A stretch of 64,000 bases of DNA from Lacrimispora amygdalina (GTDB lineage: Bacteria; Bacillota; Clostridia; Lachnospirales; Lachnospiraceae): positions 310,001 to 374,000 of the forward strand of contig NZ_OAOF01000001.1 in assembly GCF_900205965.1 (NCBI RefSeq), in the 5' to 3' direction. This document shows, one piece after another, positions 45,152 through 54,303 of this stretch. The translations under genes and the position numbers were made by a program. Position 1 is the first letter of the stretch, and every line of letters starts with the position of its first letter. The notes below the pieces were generated by a model that saw only the letters and a list, made by a program, of their open reading frames with translations, did no database searches and was not told the origin of the DNA.

Positions 45152-46519
45152 TCAGGAAATAAAGAAAGAAACAATTAATGCAACCACAAAACCAGTTCCT
45201 CCCACAATCGTCTCCATGATTGTCCAGGTCTTGAACGTTGTCTTTTCATCCAGTCCGCACAGGGATTTCACAAGCCAGAATCCGGAATCATTAAAATGGG
45301 AACAGACAGTAGAGCCTCCAGCAATGGCCATTACCAGGCACGCTTTATACAAAGGTGTCAGACCTGCTACAGATGGCATTGCCGCTACAATTCCTGCTGC
45401 CATGGTCATGGCAACCGTTGCGGATCCTACAGAAACACGGACTGCACACGCAATCAGGAATGCGACTAAAACCAGGGGCAGAGGAGATGCTCCGATTACA
45501 TTGCCAATAATTGTTCCAAGGCCGGAATCCTGAAGCATATAGCGGAGAACACCGCCGCCTGCTGTCACCAGCATGATCATACCTGTTGGTTCCAATGATT
45601 TTGTCATTACTTTTTCCAGTTCTTCTCTGGAATAACCATGTTTTGTGCCAAGAAGGAATACTGCTGCAATCGTAGCAAGAAGCAGCGCAACGAACGGTGT
45701 ACCCAGAAAACTGAATACAGGTCTTAACACATCCACTTTGGTTCCTTCCGGAATCACGCCAAGTATGGAATTAATGATAATTAAAATGAGAGGAATCATA
45801 ATAATTGCTACAACCGTTCCAAAGGAAGGCATCTTTCCTTCGTCAAACTCCTTTGTTTCCGCGTACAGGGCAGGCACAGGTATATCAAAGTGCTGACCGC
45901 AGAATTTCCCCCAGACAGGACCTGCCAGTATCATGGCAACTGCACCACACACAATTCCAAGTCCAATTACAACTCCAAGGTCAACCTCCAGCATATTGGC
46001 TACCAGTACCGGACCTGGTGTTGGCGGTATAAATGCATGTCCTACTGCCAAACCGGCTAACAGGGGAATTACATAAAACATAACTGATTTTCTGCACCGC
46101 TTTGCCAGAGAAAAAGCAAGAGGAATCAGGATAATCAGCCCGGCATCAAAAAATACCGGAATTGCAACTACCATACCTGTAATTCCCAGAGCCCACGGAG
46201 CCCGTTTTTCACCAAAGGTATTCATCATGGTCAGGGCAACCCGTTCTGCTCCTCCCGAGATTTCCAGTATCGCACCAAACATTGATCCCAGTCCGATCAA
46301 CAGTGCAATTCCTTTCAGAGTTTCCCCCATCCCCTTTGTAACTGTTCCTGTAATCAGACTGACCGGCATACCCGCTATTAATCCGATGGCCAGCGCCGAA
46401 ACCAGAATAGCAATGAATGCCTGAAACTTTGCTTTTGTAATTAAGAATAACAGAATGACCAGTCCACACAAAGCTGCAATAACCAGCCTTGTTGGATCTG
46501 CGGTAAACGTTTCATTCAT
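45152..46519 (-). CDS. GntP-family sugar-acid permease
   Basis: A 455-residue transporter with about 12-14 membrane spans, of the gluconate:proton symporter family. Family features include KGMGETLKGIALLIGLGSMFGAILEISGGAERVA, GHAFIPPTPGPVLVAN, and GGSTVCSHFNDSGFW near the C-terminus. It takes up gluconate or a related aldonate for the dehydratase encoded upstream, 17 bases away, and shares the GntR-type regulator of that gene. The symporter energy is a proton gradient in known members. Confidence 0.92.
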   Translation of the reverse strand: MNETFTADPTRLVIAALCGLVILLFLITKAKFQAFIAILVSALAIGLIAGMPVSLITGTVTKGMGETLKGIALLIGLGSMFGAILEISGGAERVALTMMNTFGEKRAPWALGITGMVVAIPVFFDAGLIILIPLAFSLAKRCRKSVMFYVIPLLAGLAVGHAFIPPTPGPVLVANMLEVDLGVVIGLGIVCGAVAMILAGPVWGKFCGQHFDIPVPALYAETKEFDEGKMPSFGTVVAIIMIPLILIIINSILGVIPEGTKVDVLRPVFSFLGTPFVALLLATIAAVFLLGTKHGYSREELEKVMTKSLEPTGMIMLVTAGGGVLRYMLQDSGLGTIIGNVIGASPLPLVLVAFLIACAVRVSVGSATVAMTMAAGIVAAMPSVAGLTPLYKACLVMAIAGGSTVCSHFNDSGFWLVKSLCGLDEKTTFKTWTIMETIVGGTGFVVALIVSFFIS

Positions 46520-46536
46520 AATAAACCCTCCCAGAA

Positions 46537-48252
46537 TTATTTCATGTATCCGCCCTTCATGGGAGATACTGCATGCTCACTGAACAATTTAAGTACTCCT
46601 GAAGAATATTTTGACGGCTTAGGCTGCCATTTTTCACGGCGCACTTTTAAGATTTCCCTCATCTCTTCTTCTGTCTTATGTTCCCCTTTTACTCCTGTAA
46701 TTGCAAGAATACGGTTTGGTATATCTATTTTAATAATATCCCCTTCTTCTACCAGCGCAATCGGTCCGCCTTCCGCTGCTTCCGGAGAGACATGACCGAT
46801 CGAAGGTCCCGTTGATGCCCCGGAAAAACGGCCGTCTGTAATTAAAGCAATCGTCCGTCCCAGTTCTTTGTCCGATGAGATTGCTTCCGATGTATAGAAC
46901 ATTTCCGGCATTCCACTTCCTTTTGGACCTTCATATCTGATAAATACCGCATCTCCTGGCCTTACACGATGATTCAGGACCGCATCGATGGCCTCCTCCT
47001 CGCTGTCAAAGGGACGTGCATTCAGTTCTGCCTGGAACATCTCTTTTGGACAGGCTGTGTGCTTGATTACCGCACCATCCGGAGCAAGATTACCTTTCAG
47101 TACTGCGATTGCCCCATCAGTACCAATTGCGTTCTGAAATGGCCGGATGATTTCTTCCCTTTTAATTCCTGCTTTTGCACAATATTCTTCACACTGTTCA
47201 TAAAATCCGGACTGTTTCAACATTTCAAGATTCTCACCCAGAGTCTTTCCAGTAACTGTCATGGCATCTAAATGAAGAACCGATCTGATCTCTTCCATGA
47301 TTCTTGGAACTCCGCCTGCATAATAGAAGTACTGGGCAGGCCATTTTCCGGCAGGACGGATATCCAGAAGATAATGAGCACCTCTGTGCAGCCGGTCAAA
47401 CAGTTCTGAATCAATTTCCAGACCAAACTCATGAGCAATCGCCGGGAGATGCACCAGGGAATTAGTCGAACCGGATATCGCTGCATGGACCATAATTGCA
47501 TTTTCAAACGATTCCATAGTTACTATTTCTCTTGGCTTAATTGCGCGGTTTACAAGCTCTGTAATCTGCTGTCCTGCTCTTGCCGCCATGTCCTTTAAAT
47601 CCGGACAGGTTGCCGGCATGAGAGCAGATCCGGGAAGCATAAGACCAAGCGCCTCACCCATCACCTGCATGGTGGAAGCTGTTCCCATAAAGGAGCAGGC
47701 TCCGCAGGAAGGACAGGCATGCTGCTTATAATATTCCAGTTTTTCCGGTTCCAGTTCCCCCCGCTGGCACATGGCACTGTATTTTCCGATCTGCTCCAGC
47801 GTAAGCAGGTCTGGTCCTGCGTCCATAACGCCTCCTGTCACCAGAATGGAAGGTATATTCAGGCGGCCGATTGCCATCAGATGTGCAGGCACCGCTTTAT
47901 CGCAGCTTGATATAAAAACGCCTCCGTCAAATGGTGTTGCATTTGCATGTATCTCAATCATGTTACAGATCATATCCCGGGATGCCAGGGAATAATTAAT
48001 TCCGTCATGTCCCTGCGCCATTCCATCACAGATATCTGTTGTAAAATATCTTGCTGCTTTTCCTCCTTTTTCCCTTACTCCGTCTACTGTTTTATCCACA
48101 AGATCCAGAAGATGGGCGCTTCCCGGATGACTATCACCAAAGGTACTTTCCACAATGATCTGCATTTTGGACAGATCCTCTGCCTTCCAGCCCATTCCCA
48201 TGCGAAGCGGATCCATTTCCGGAGCCAATTTTCGAATATCCTGACTAACCAT
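46537..48252 (-). CDS. IlvD/Edd-family sugar-acid dehydratase
   Basis: A 571-residue Fe-S dehydratase homologous to IlvD but longer and with distinct segments. Cluster cysteines are in FISSCDKAVPAHLMA and CPSCGACSFMGTAST, and GRFSGASTGPSIGHVSPEA marks the C-domain. With GntP downstream and an FCD GntR regulator upstream, it most likely dehydrates an aldonate (for example gluconate, xylonate, galactonate) to a 2-keto-3-deoxy acid rather than serving valine synthesis, for which ilvD at 20.6 kb exists. Which aldonate cannot be told. GAAAGGGGAG precedes ATG 48252. Confidence 0.88.
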   Translation of the reverse strand: MVSQDIRKLAPEMDPLRMGMGWKAEDLSKMQIIVESTFGDSHPGSAHLLDLVDKTVDGVREKGGKAARYFTTDICDGMAQGHDGINYSLASRDMICNMIEIHANATPFDGGVFISSCDKAVPAHLMAIGRLNIPSILVTGGVMDAGPDLLTLEQIGKYSAMCQRGELEPEKLEYYKQHACPSCGACSFMGTASTMQVMGEALGLMLPGSALMPATCPDLKDMAARAGQQITELVNRAIKPREIVTMESFENAIMVHAAISGSTNSLVHLPAIAHEFGLEIDSELFDRLHRGAHYLLDIRPAGKWPAQYFYYAGGVPRIMEEIRSVLHLDAMTVTGKTLGENLEMLKQSGFYEQCEEYCAKAGIKREEIIRPFQNAIGTDGAIAVLKGNLAPDGAVIKHTACPKEMFQAELNARPFDSEEEAIDAVLNHRVRPGDAVFIRYEGPKGSGMPEMFYTSEAISSDKELGRTIALITDGRFSGASTGPSIGHVSPEAAEGGPIALVEEGDIIKIDIPNRILAITGVKGEHKTEEEMREILKVRREKWQPKPSKYSSGVLKLFSEHAVSPMKGGYMK

Positions 48253-48303
48253 TATTGCTCCCCTTTCATATTCGTCTTATATGTTTCAATGCAATTATAT
48301 TAA

Positions 48304-48453
48304 TTCATCATATGATTGTCAATGTGTTTTAATTAATTTTATGTATTTTAACCAATTAATTTTCATTTTATTATGCATATTAACTAATTATATTTTTATT
48401 TTTGTTTTAATTCATCTTATCAATATTTTATTTTATATATTATTCATCTGATG
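48304..48453. promoter_or_regulatory. Candidate GntR operator repeats
   Basis: Three similar sites with core TTCATCWKATG lie in the AT-rich 275-base gap: around 48305 (containing the perfect palindrome ATCATATGAT at 48308-48317), at 48411 and at 48443. The last two starts are 32 bases, three helical turns, apart. The gap separates the divergent dehydratase and FCD-GntR genes, so these are candidates for binding by that regulator. Other AT-rich repeats such as AATTAATT also occur here. Confidence 0.45.
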
Positions 48454-48527
48454 TATTTTGCACTTGATGGAATTGGGAATACCGTTTATAATCAGATAAG
48501 ACTAAGACATTAAGAAAGGAATGAACT

Positions 48528-49214
48528 ATGGCAGCCACTCAAAAATCCCTTGCTGATATTACAGCGGAACGGATTATTAAATATATTATAGATAATAAAT
48601 TAAAAGAAGGAGGACAGCTTCCCAACGAAACTGCGCTGTCATCTCTTATGGGCGTGGGGCGAAGCACTCTCAGGGAAGCCATACGTTCTCTTGCATCACG
48701 CAACATCCTGACCGTACAGCAGGGCTCCGGAATCTATGTCAGCCATAATACCGGTGTAGCTGATGATCCGCTGGGCTTCACATTTATAGAAAATAAAGAA
48801 AAGCTGGTGGCTGATCTTGTGGAATTCCGTATGATGATTGAACCAAGAAGCGCTGCCCTTGCTGCTTCAAAAGCAACCCCCGAACAGGCCCGTGAACTGC
48901 TTTTACTGGCTGCAGAAGTGGAAAAATGTTACGAAAAAGGAGTGTCCCATTCGGAAGCAGATGCACTCTTTCATGCCAAAATAGCAGAAATCAGCGAAAA
49001 TGTGATTCTTCCCCAGCTGGAACCACTCATCATGCACGCCATAGATATGTTTATCGATATCACTCATTCTTCCTTAAAAGACGAAACAATTAAAACCCAC
49101 AAAGCGATTGTAAACGCAATTCAAAAGAATGATCCCATCGCGGCACAGGATGCCATGACACTTCACCTTATTTATAACCGTGACCGGCTTCGCAATACTC
49201 TGACGCAAAAATAG
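48528..49214 (+). CDS. FadR/GntR-family regulator with FCD domain
   Basis: A 228-residue repressor. The N-terminal winged helix (LADITAERIIKYIIDNKLKEGGQLPNETALSSLMGVGRSTLREAIRSLASRNILTVQQGSGIYV) is the GntR signature, and the all-helical C-domain (ADLVEFRMMIEPRSAALAA...) is FCD type with the metal/ligand histidines in FHAKIAE and THKAIVNAI. It is divergent to the aldonate dehydratase and permease genes and likely represses them until an aldonate or its dehydrated product binds. AGAAAGGA precedes ATG 48528. Confidence 0.9.
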   Translation: MAATQKSLADITAERIIKYIIDNKLKEGGQLPNETALSSLMGVGRSTLREAIRSLASRNILTVQQGSGIYVSHNTGVADDPLGFTFIENKEKLVADLVEFRMMIEPRSAALAASKATPEQARELLLLAAEVEKCYEKGVSHSEADALFHAKIAEISENVILPQLEPLIMHAIDMFIDITHSSLKDETIKTHKAIVNAIQKNDPIAAQDAMTLHLIYNRDRLRNTLTQK

Positions 49215-49236
49215 GGAGCAGCTTTCTGCTGCTCCC
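49214..49236 (+). terminator. Hairpin after the GntR gene
   Basis: GGGAGCAGC (49214-49222) pairs perfectly with GCTGCTCCC (49228-49236). There is no proper T run after it (CAATCTTCTT), so termination is likely but not strong. Confidence 0.5.
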
Positions 49237-49270
49237 CAATCTTCTTATCTCATACTATATTCGTTTCAAT

Positions 49271-50536
49271 TCATCCTTTTCCAAACGCAACCAAAAGCAT
49301 TATATTTAAAACCGTCAGTATCACTCCGATCACAAGGAGCAAAAACTTATCCAGACGTCCATTTTTATATTTTCCCATAACTTTTTCAGAAGATGTAAGA
49401 TAAATCTGCAAAAATACGGTAACAGGAAGCTGAACGCTTAAAAGCATCTGACTGTATACCAGACCTTTAAATGGATCACTGATCAGAAAAATAATACCTG
49501 TTGCAATGACTAAAATCCATGTCACGCCAAATCTGGTATGAGGATCGTCCGGGTCATAAGGTTCACCGTACATACCTGCAAATATGGATCCACCTGCCAT
49601 ACCCGCTGTGGTTGTTGAGGCAATTCCGGAAAACAGCAATGCTGCGGCAAAAATCAGACTTGCTCCCCTGCCTACCAATGGTTTTAACATCTGTGTGGCC
49701 TGCCCAAGCTCTGAGACATGTTCGCCTTTACTGAAAAATGTAGTAGCAGCCAGTATAATCATGGCGCTGTTGATTGCCCAGCCGATAATCATTGATAAAA
49801 GAGTATCGGCAAATTCATATTTTAACTGAAGCTTCTGTATGGATTCATCTTCCAGATTCCATTGCCTGCTCTGTATAATTTCTGAGTGAAGAAACAAATT
49901 ATGAGGCATTACCACTGCACCCAGTACTGACATAATGATCAGCATAGAACCTTTTGGAAACTGAATGGTAGTCCAGCCGGCAACCGCCTGATTCCAATCC
50001 ACATGTACCAGGCTCAGTTCGTAAATAAAAGACAGACCGATGACAGAGACAAAACCAATAATCCATTTTTCCAGCTTCTGGTACGAATTGGTAAACAGCA
50101 TCCAAAGGATCAGAGCCAGAACCAGAACCGATGCCAGCTTAACCGGAATCCGAAACAGCAGGTTTAAAGCAATTGCAGCACCAAGTATCTCCGCCATAGC
50201 AGTAGAAATTGCTGCCAGAACTGCCGTTGACAATACAGCTTTGGAAATCCAGGGTTTTAAATGTTTATGGGCCGCCTCTGCCAGGCAGTCTCCAGTTACA
50301 ATTCCAAGGTGTGCCACATTGTGCTGAAGTATAATCAGCATGATTGTCGAAAGTGTTACCATCCAAAGCAGCTTATATCCATAATCTGATCCTGCTGCAA
50401 TATTGGACGCCCAGTTTCCAGGATCAATAAAACCAACCGTGACCAAAAGCCCGGGACCTACATAATGAAGCAGTTCCTTTAATCCTAATTTAGGCTTATG
50501 ATGCATGGTATTCTCTTTTTTCAAAAAATCAAACAT
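49271..50536 (-). CDS. NRAMP-family divalent metal transporter
   Basis: A 421-residue proton-coupled importer of Mn(II) or Fe(II) with about 11 membrane spans. The metal-site motif DPGNWASN in span 1 and VMPHNLFLHSE in span 6 match the NRAMP/MntH family, where the Asp/Asn of the first and the Ala/Met region of the second bind the metal. The GIASTTTAGMAGGSIFAGM stretch is also typical. AAAGGAGG precedes ATG 50536. It lies 27 bases after a diguanylate cyclase gene, which may be co-transcribed. No manganese riboswitch is visible in the short gap. Confidence 0.9.
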   Translation of the reverse strand: MFDFLKKENTMHHKPKLGLKELLHYVGPGLLVTVGFIDPGNWASNIAAGSDYGYKLLWMVTLSTIMLIILQHNVAHLGIVTGDCLAEAAHKHLKPWISKAVLSTAVLAAISTAMAEILGAAIALNLLFRIPVKLASVLVLALILWMLFTNSYQKLEKWIIGFVSVIGLSFIYELSLVHVDWNQAVAGWTTIQFPKGSMLIIMSVLGAVVMPHNLFLHSEIIQSRQWNLEDESIQKLQLKYEFADTLLSMIIGWAINSAMIILAATTFFSKGEHVSELGQATQMLKPLVGRGASLIFAAALLFSGIASTTTAGMAGGSIFAGMYGEPYDPDDPHTRFGVTWILVIATGIIFLISDPFKGLVYSQMLLSVQLPVTVFLQIYLTSSEKVMGKYKNGRLDKFLLLVIGVILTVLNIMLLVAFGKG

Positions 50537-50563
50537 TCAAATAACCTCCTTTTAAATATCCAG

Positions 50564-51706
50564 TTATTTTTTCTCTTCATGTACTCGTATGGAATCTCTC
50601 AATATTTTAGCCTGATACAAAGCCTGATCTGCATTCATAAACAGTTTGGCTGCATTTATTCCATTCTCATATTCTGCCAGCCCAAAGCTTGCTGTCAGCT
50701 TAAGTCCTGGGTGTTCCTTAAACGCTGCTTCCTTTAATCTGTTTTGAATCATAACTGCTGTTTTATAAGCCTCCTTCATATTAGTATGATAAAAGAGAAT
50801 ACAGAATTCATCTCCTCCATACCGGTAAACAGATGCATTTTTACAGCTGTCCTTCAATAATGAAGCAAAGGCGATCAGACATAGATCCCCGGTCTGATGC
50901 CCCCAGGTGTCATTAATGTTTTTAAACTTATCAATATCAGTGATTCCAAACACATAATTGTCCTGTGGGTTATAATCTTCCAGATCCCTCAGCGCATCAT
51001 GCAGAGCTCTCCGGTTATAAATCCCCGTCAGTTCATCAATCTTCAACCTCCTCTTTAACACAATCCGTTCCTCTTCGATCCTGATACTGGCCCGGTTTTT
51101 CCGCTGTTCGTAACGAACCACTACCAAACATATCATTGATACAGAAAACATGATAAAGAGTGCAATCAGAAAGTCCCCCAGTCTGAGTGTACTTTGAAAC
51201 ACGCTGGGTTTATCCACATCCCAGGTAATAAACAGTTCCGAAACCACCAGCAAAACCAGACTGGTAACGGAAGTAGTGAGCGTAACTATACTGCTGGCGT
51301 AAACAGTAGTCAGAATCACCGCTGTAACAAACACATAATATGTAACTGTGAACGCACCATGCGCTGTAAACAGGGAAAAACAGATTACTGTATTAACAAT
51401 GGATACTGTATAGATTTTTGCAGTCTGGGAAATCTTATCTGATTTCACCACTGCGCGGTCTACGGCTAAACACATTGCATTCACACCACTGGGCACCAGA
51501 AGAAATTTAAAGAGAAACCTGGGTACTGTGGTATTAAGCATATCTGAATGAACCAGTATGATGCCCATAATACATTCTACGGCCAGCGCAAATAATACCA
51601 TTGCTATGGATATTTTATAATGGAGGCTGAGCCAGTCTTTATCGATCCTGGTATATTCCTTGTGTATCTCATTTACGTGTGCATTTTCATTTGGTTCGGC
51701 TGCCAT
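50564..51706 (-). CDS. Membrane diguanylate cyclase (GGDEF)
   Basis: A 380-residue protein. The N-terminal half has about six membrane spans (residues 28-200), a short coiled-coil linker follows, and the GGDEF domain occupies about 215-375. The active-site signature is RYGGDEFCILF (intact GGDEF), with DELTGIYNRRALH before it and DIDKFKNINDTWGHQTGD containing the metal aspartate. It should make cyclic di-GMP from GTP in response to a membrane or extracellular signal. An RxxD inhibition site was not identified. CAGGAG precedes ATG 51706. Confidence 0.9.
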   Translation of the reverse strand: MAAEPNENAHVNEIHKEYTRIDKDWLSLHYKISIAMVLFALAVECIMGIILVHSDMLNTTVPRFLFKFLLVPSGVNAMCLAVDRAVVKSDKISQTAKIYTVSIVNTVICFSLFTAHGAFTVTYYVFVTAVILTTVYASSIVTLTTSVTSLVLLVVSELFITWDVDKPSVFQSTLRLGDFLIALFIMFSVSMICLVVVRYEQRKNRASIRIEEERIVLKRRLKIDELTGIYNRRALHDALRDLEDYNPQDNYVFGITDIDKFKNINDTWGHQTGDLCLIAFASLLKDSCKNASVYRYGGDEFCILFYHTNMKEAYKTAVMIQNRLKEAAFKEHPGLKLTASFGLAEYENGINAAKLFMNADQALYQAKILRDSIRVHEEKK

Positions 51707-51817
51707 AGATTTCTCCTGCTGTTCCTTTTATTCTGAAATTGTATCATCAGTCAGCTAAACCGTCAATTTTTTTCAAGTCTTATAGTCAAAAAATATACAA
51801 ATTCCTGTTAAAACTAT

Positions 51818-52693
51818 TTATGTATGAGCCAGCTTGGGAATCCGTAGATATTCCCGCTCAATACTATTTAAGGCTGACCCTTTTACATGCAGTACTGTAT
51901 CAGCTTCCGCTATCTTTCTGCATAGAAAACCCTTATTATCTATAGGAGAATAGCCCAGGACCAGGCTCTTCACCTCTTTGCCAAAGGCCGCTGCAATTCT
52001 GTCTAAATTCACTTTGTCCGGAGAAAAAACCTGGTGCAGATGCAGTTGTCCGGCCTTTATACTGGCAAAGACATATGCATTCTGCTCTGGTACAAAATAT
52101 ATATGTTTGCCCAGATCATCCAGGGCATAAAACATCGTAAGTTCCTCCTTGCTGTCCAGCCAGAAACTGCTTTGCGGACAGCTTGCTTTCATGGCCTGCT
52201 GCAGCTTGAGATAATCACTTTTATCTTCCATCGGTACACTTATTGCAGATTTTTCCTCTTCATTGGTTACGGCTTTTACGTATTCAAACTCCTCTGATCT
52301 CCTGAATCCAAATTTCGGATAAAAATCCAGCACGCTTTCATTGGCAAATAAAAACCAGCCATCTGCCTTTCCCTCATAATCCTTTTGGATCTCCTGGATC
52401 AAGCGTCTGATCAACCCCTGATTCCGGCAGGATTTGCAGGTCATAACCGTCCCAAGCTGAATGTACCGCTTTGTCTCCCCATTTTCTAAAAATAACATGG
52501 GACTTACAGAAACATTTGCCAGGACCTCCTCCTCTTCCATGATGGAATAAGGAATATAATTGTCCTTCCAGTAACCATTCTGATACCATTTTTCAAAGTC
52601 AAGACCAAATATCTGTCCAGCCAGCCTGTTAAAGCTTTTCCTTTCCCATTCGTCATTCTGGTATCCTTTTCTTAACACGTAACTGTCTTTCAC
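51818..52693 (-). CDS. GNAT-family N-acetyltransferase
   Basis: A 291-residue acetyltransferase of the Eis/YitI-like two-domain layout. The N-domain shows the acetyl-CoA loop QLGTVMTCKSCRNQGLIRRLIQEI (about residues 77-100). The second half is less conserved. The start is GTG 52693: GGAG lies nine bases upstream, and the only ATG nearby is out of frame. It is 16 bases past the second ABC permease, so it belongs to the same operon, and may modify the compound exported by, or toxic to, that operon. Function is inferred from context only. Confidence 0.75.
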   Translation of the reverse strand: MKDSYVLRKGYQNDEWERKSFNRLAGQIFGLDFEKWYQNGYWKDNYIPYSIMEEEEVLANVSVSPMLFLENGETKRYIQLGTVMTCKSCRNQGLIRRLIQEIQKDYEGKADGWFLFANESVLDFYPKFGFRRSEEFEYVKAVTNEEEKSAISVPMEDKSDYLKLQQAMKASCPQSSFWLDSKEELTMFYALDDLGKHIYFVPEQNAYVFASIKAGQLHLHQVFSPDKVNLDRIAAAFGKEVKSLVLGYSPIDNKGFLCRKIAEADTVLHVKGSALNSIEREYLRIPKLAHT

Positions 52694-52708
52694 GTTTCAT
52701 TTCTCCTT

Positions 52709-53509
52709 TTAAGAACTTGCGCTGTTATAATGTCGTATTCCCTGTTTCCAAACAAAAGCTGTCAGCATGGTAAATACTACAGCGACCAATATTCCCCACA
52801 TAACTCCCCCTAAAGTCAACTCCCGTGTAAGAAACTGAACCGGCAGGGTTGCCATGATCCCATAAGGCAGAATCATATAAAAAATCACTTTGTAAACCCC
52901 ATAAAATACAATTCCCGGCAGCTGCATGCACAAGGCAAGTCCTGTTTCCTCCAATATCACTGCACTTCCACTGGATAAGATAAAAAATGAAAGGGAGCGA
53001 ATTAATATTTCTACCAGATAATACAATACGGTCATAACTGCCACCCAGAACATATATCCCAGCATCAGAGAAGGCGTGATCTCAATTCCGCCTTTCCTTA
53101 TCCCAGAAGCAATGATTACTCCGCTGAGAATCAAGAGTGGAACTGCTCCCGGATTGATCCGTTCAAAAGTCAGCCGCAGCAAAGGACTTACCGGTTTAGT
53201 AAGATATAAATCCATATCTCCATTCTTAATTTTATCCGGTATACCATTAATGCCGAAAAAACAGATCACCATATTTATGGCATTAATCATAGAAAATGTC
53301 CCTATGTAAAGAAACATCTGCCCCTTTCCCCATGTTCCGATCCGGTCCACATTGTAATAAACTGCCTGAAATACACTCAACTGAATCAGGAATACACAGC
53401 TGTCTACAAAAAATGGTCCGAAAAAACTGAGCCGGAACATCATCAGATTTTGCAGACGCATCTCTATTAATACCCGGACTACACGTAAATTTCTTTTCAT
53501 TCTTCCCAT
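52709..53509 (-). CDS. ABC-2 family permease (second subunit)
   Basis: A 266-residue membrane protein with six spans, of the DUF990/ABC-2 group of permeases found with daunorubicin-like ATPases (RVLIEMRLQNLMMFRLSFFGPFFVDSCVFLIQ). The segment NGDMDLYLTKPVSPLLRLTFERINPGAV is typical of that group. Its ATG (53509) overlaps the stop of the preceding permease (TAATG). It is the second of two permeases powered by the ATPase at 54.3-55.3 kb. Confidence 0.85.
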   Translation of the reverse strand: MGRMKRNLRVVRVLIEMRLQNLMMFRLSFFGPFFVDSCVFLIQLSVFQAVYYNVDRIGTWGKGQMFLYIGTFSMINAINMVICFFGINGIPDKIKNGDMDLYLTKPVSPLLRLTFERINPGAVPLLILSGVIIASGIRKGGIEITPSLMLGYMFWVAVMTVLYYLVEILIRSLSFFILSSGSAVILEETGLALCMQLPGIVFYGVYKVIFYMILPYGIMATLPVQFLTRELTLGGVMWGILVAVVFTMLTAFVWKQGIRHYNSASS

Positions 53510-54303
53510 TATATCCCCACCCCATCATACTTAATCCTGTAATTATGCCATGTAGCATAAATAACTGCTTGTAAAATGACGCACCAGCACGCAAGAACCA
53601 AAAGTCCCATTCCCAGTTCCCCCTTAAGCCTTCCGATGAGAAGCATGGAAGGCAGATATGTAACATAATAAAACGGAAACACCTTCATGACCGCGACAAA
53701 CCCTTGAGGAAGTAAAACCAGCGGGATGAGGCTTCCCGTAATAAAAGCCACCAGATTATCTTTAATCATCAGAAATGTCCCTATTTCCTCATATTTCAAG
53801 GTCAGCAGACCCAGATAGTAATTTAACTGAGCCATGAAGAAGAGCCCCAGAAGAATTAAAATCATAGCTCCCACAAAAGCAACAGGATCTGACACAAAAA
53901 CAAATCTGATGTGAAATGCGAAAATCCAGATAACTGATGTTATGACATCTAAGGAAAGATAAAATAGCACGATTCCTAATTCCATTGCGATAAAATACCC
54001 CTGTATATTTACAGGAAGGACCATATATTTGGAAAATGTCCCGTTTCTGATCCTTTGGCTGATCTCTCCGCTCACACGGGAAGACATATCCATCTGGTTC
54101 AGAAAAGAACTGATGATATAATAAGACAGCATACTGTTAATAGTAAACCCCGCAACCTGATCCCGGTCCTTAAATATCGTTCTCCACAGCAGGCATGCAA
54201 ATAAAATCTTTGTCAGAGTAAACAGAATCTGAATCACCACATCTCCCCGCCATGCAAGCTGCGTCTTTATAAAAATCTTGATAATCTCCAGATATTTACG
54301 CAA
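53509..54303 (-). CDS. ABC-2 family permease (first subunit)
   Basis: A 264-residue permease of six spans and the partner of the next gene; RNGTFSKYMVLPVNIQGYFIAMELG is the conserved loop of the DUF990 type. The frame is open to 54375, but GGGGGAGAAGG three bases before TTG 54303 sets the start, which overlaps the ATPase stop by eight bases. The two permeases are probably paired as a heterodimer. The substrate is unknown. Confidence 0.82.
   Translation of the reverse strand: MRKYLEIIKIFIKTQLAWRGDVVIQILFTLTKILFACLLWRTIFKDRDQVAGFTINSMLSYYIISSFLNQMDMSSRVSGEISQRIRNGTFSKYMVLPVNIQGYFIAMELGIVLFYLSLDVITSVIWIFAFHIRFVFVSDPVAFVGAMILILLGLFFMAQLNYYLGLLTLKYEEIGTFLMIKDNLVAFITGSLIPLVLLPQGFVAVMKVFPFYYVTYLPSMLLIGRLKGELGMGLLVLACWCVILQAVIYATWHNYRIKYDGVGI

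Noticed and set aside
49214..49236. Strong terminator after the GntR gene
   Set aside because: The stem is good but the T run is missing, so I list it only as a likely weak terminator.
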